Origin: CAZJOD01 sp964547525
GTDB lineage: Bacteria; Bacillota; Clostridia; JAAYHZ01
DNA length: 5,780 bases
Assembly (NCBI GenBank): GCA_964547525.1
Contig: CAZJOD010000207.1
Location: 1-5,780 of the forward strand
Reading direction: 5' to 3'
Made by a program: the position numbers and the translations under genes. Positions 4,964 to 5,780 of this stretch are shown one piece after another (positions within the stretch are counted from its first letter, which is position 1; each line of letters opens with the position of its first letter). A model generated the notes under the pieces. That model had not been told where the DNA came from. It saw only the letters and a program-made list of their open reading frames with translations, and searched no databases.

Positions 4964-5780
4964 ATGATAAAAAAAGATAACTTAGATATATTTTGGCAAT
5001 TCCATCAAAGCACAAATGAAGAAATGCCCCAAAACACTATGGCGGCATTTCTTTATGCATGGAACTTAGGCGGTATACCCGAGCTTGACATTAGAACTAC
5101 AAAAGACGGTGTCATCATTGCGTTTCATGACGATACACCCCAAAGAACCGCCGTATTGGATGATTCGTTAAAAAATAAAAACATATCGGAATTTACATTT
5201 AATGAAATAACACGTTGGGATGTAGGTGCATCACTTAACATAAAATATGCAGGCGAAAAGGTTCCCTCCGTCGAAGAGACGTTTTTAAAAATGAAAGGGC
5301 ATCCTGAACGTTTGGTATATCTTGATTTAAAGGATGTGGATCTTTGTGCACTTTCCAAGCTTATCAAAGATTATAAGGTTGAAAGACAAGTAATATTCAC
5401 TCATAAAAATCAACAAAATTGCATAACAATGAAAAAATACTCACCTTCCATAAGAACCATGCTCTGGATAGGCGGCACGGCCGAAGGGATTAAAGAAAAA
5501 TTTTATAAAGCGATGCATAACCGCTTTGAAGGATTAGATCAAGTCCAACTACATTTGAACGACAAAGCCGATATTAACGGATGGCGTTATCAATTGGACA
5601 TTGAATTCGTTAAATATGCGGTGCAAGAAGTAACCCGGTGTGATTTGGACCTGGAAGTACTTCCCTTCAAATTTGACAAAGAAACATTACATATGCTGCT
5701 AGACTTCGGAATTCGTTGGTATGCAACCGACGAACCCAAAAGGTTTTTGCAGGATGTAAACGAATGGCGAAAAAAACAAA
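4964..5780 (+). CDS. Glycerophosphodiester phosphodiesterase-like protein, 3' end beyond the window
   Basis: An open frame of 272 codons runs from the ATG at 4964 to the window edge without a stop. It resembles GDPD TIM-barrel enzymes, which hydrolyse glycerophosphodiesters to glycerol 3-phosphate and an alcohol. PQNT..AF (22-29), ELDIRTTKDG (40-49) and HDDTPQRT (55-62) match the family signatures, giving Glu40 and Asp42 as metal ligands and His55 as the second catalytic His. The usual N-terminal HRG is HQS (14-16), so the phosphate-binding Arg is replaced by Gln15. The later metal-ligand Glu appears as Asp121 in YLDLK (119-123). WYATDEPKRF, near the visible end, is the family's closing TD.P motif, so only a few residues are probably missing. 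No signal peptide is seen, so it is likely cytosolic. An AGG at 4954-4956 lies 7 bases before the start. The gene follows the SpeD-like gene by 15 bp and is probably co-transcribed. Activity may be altered. Confidence 0.82.
   Translation, partial: MIKKDNLDIFWQFHQSTNEEMPQNTMAAFLYAWNLGGIPELDIRTTKDGVIIAFHDDTPQRTAVLDDSLKNKNISEFTFNEITRWDVGASLNIKYAGEKVPSVEETFLKMKGHPERLVYLDLKDVDLCALSKLIKDYKVERQVIFTHKNQQNCITMKKYSPSIRTMLWIGGTAEGIKEKFYKAMHNRFEGLDQVQLHLNDKADINGWRYQLDIEFVKYAVQEVTRCDLDLEVLPFKFDKETLHMLLDFGIRWYATDEPKRFLQDVNEWRKKQ

Overview
The window is AT-rich bacterial DNA with strong Shine-Dalgarno sites, tightly packed same-strand genes, and TTG, ATG and possibly alternative starts. This fits a low-GC Bacillota, probably a clostridial lineage, but nothing here fixes the taxon. 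It is a scaffold: exactly 100 Ns (1450-1549) separate two contigs, so the order and orientation of the left part relative to the right part are not proven by the sequence.

Left part (1-1449): one leftward gene, a Gfo/Idh/MocA-family NAD(P)-dependent oxidoreductase (149-1198), with a plausible promoter and SD. It is bracketed by two inverted copies of an unusual repeat (about 1-130 and 1260-1449). The repeat is built from units of about 80 bp. Each unit has an AT-rich palindrome, then a GC-rich hairpin with a conserved TCGAT apical loop, then a TAGGATA-like spacer. Stem sequences differ between copies while pairing is kept. I do not recognise this family, and the contig breaks inside it.

Right part (1550-5780): a rightward operon with gaps of at most 38 bp or overlaps. 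Its genes are speD (class 1A S-adenosylmethionine decarboxylase), speE (spermidine synthase), speB (agmatinase), a divergent double-domain SpeD homologue, and a glycerophosphodiester phosphodiesterase-like gene that runs off the window end. The first three make spermidine from agmatine: SpeB yields putrescine, SpeD yields decarboxylated SAM, and SpeE joins them. The arginine decarboxylase that would supply agmatine is not seen. It may lie in or beyond the gap, or elsewhere in the genome.

The most interesting protein is the SpeD homologue at 4154-4948. It appears to hold two AdoMetDC-type half-domains. The first has lost the pyruvoyl-forming Ser and the catalytic Cys. The second keeps the Ser, His and Cys at the spacing of the small bacterial AdoMetDCs. 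Because a complete speD sits in the same operon, this second copy may do something else. A pyruvoyl-dependent arginine or ornithine decarboxylase is one testable idea, and a regulatory or partner subunit is another.
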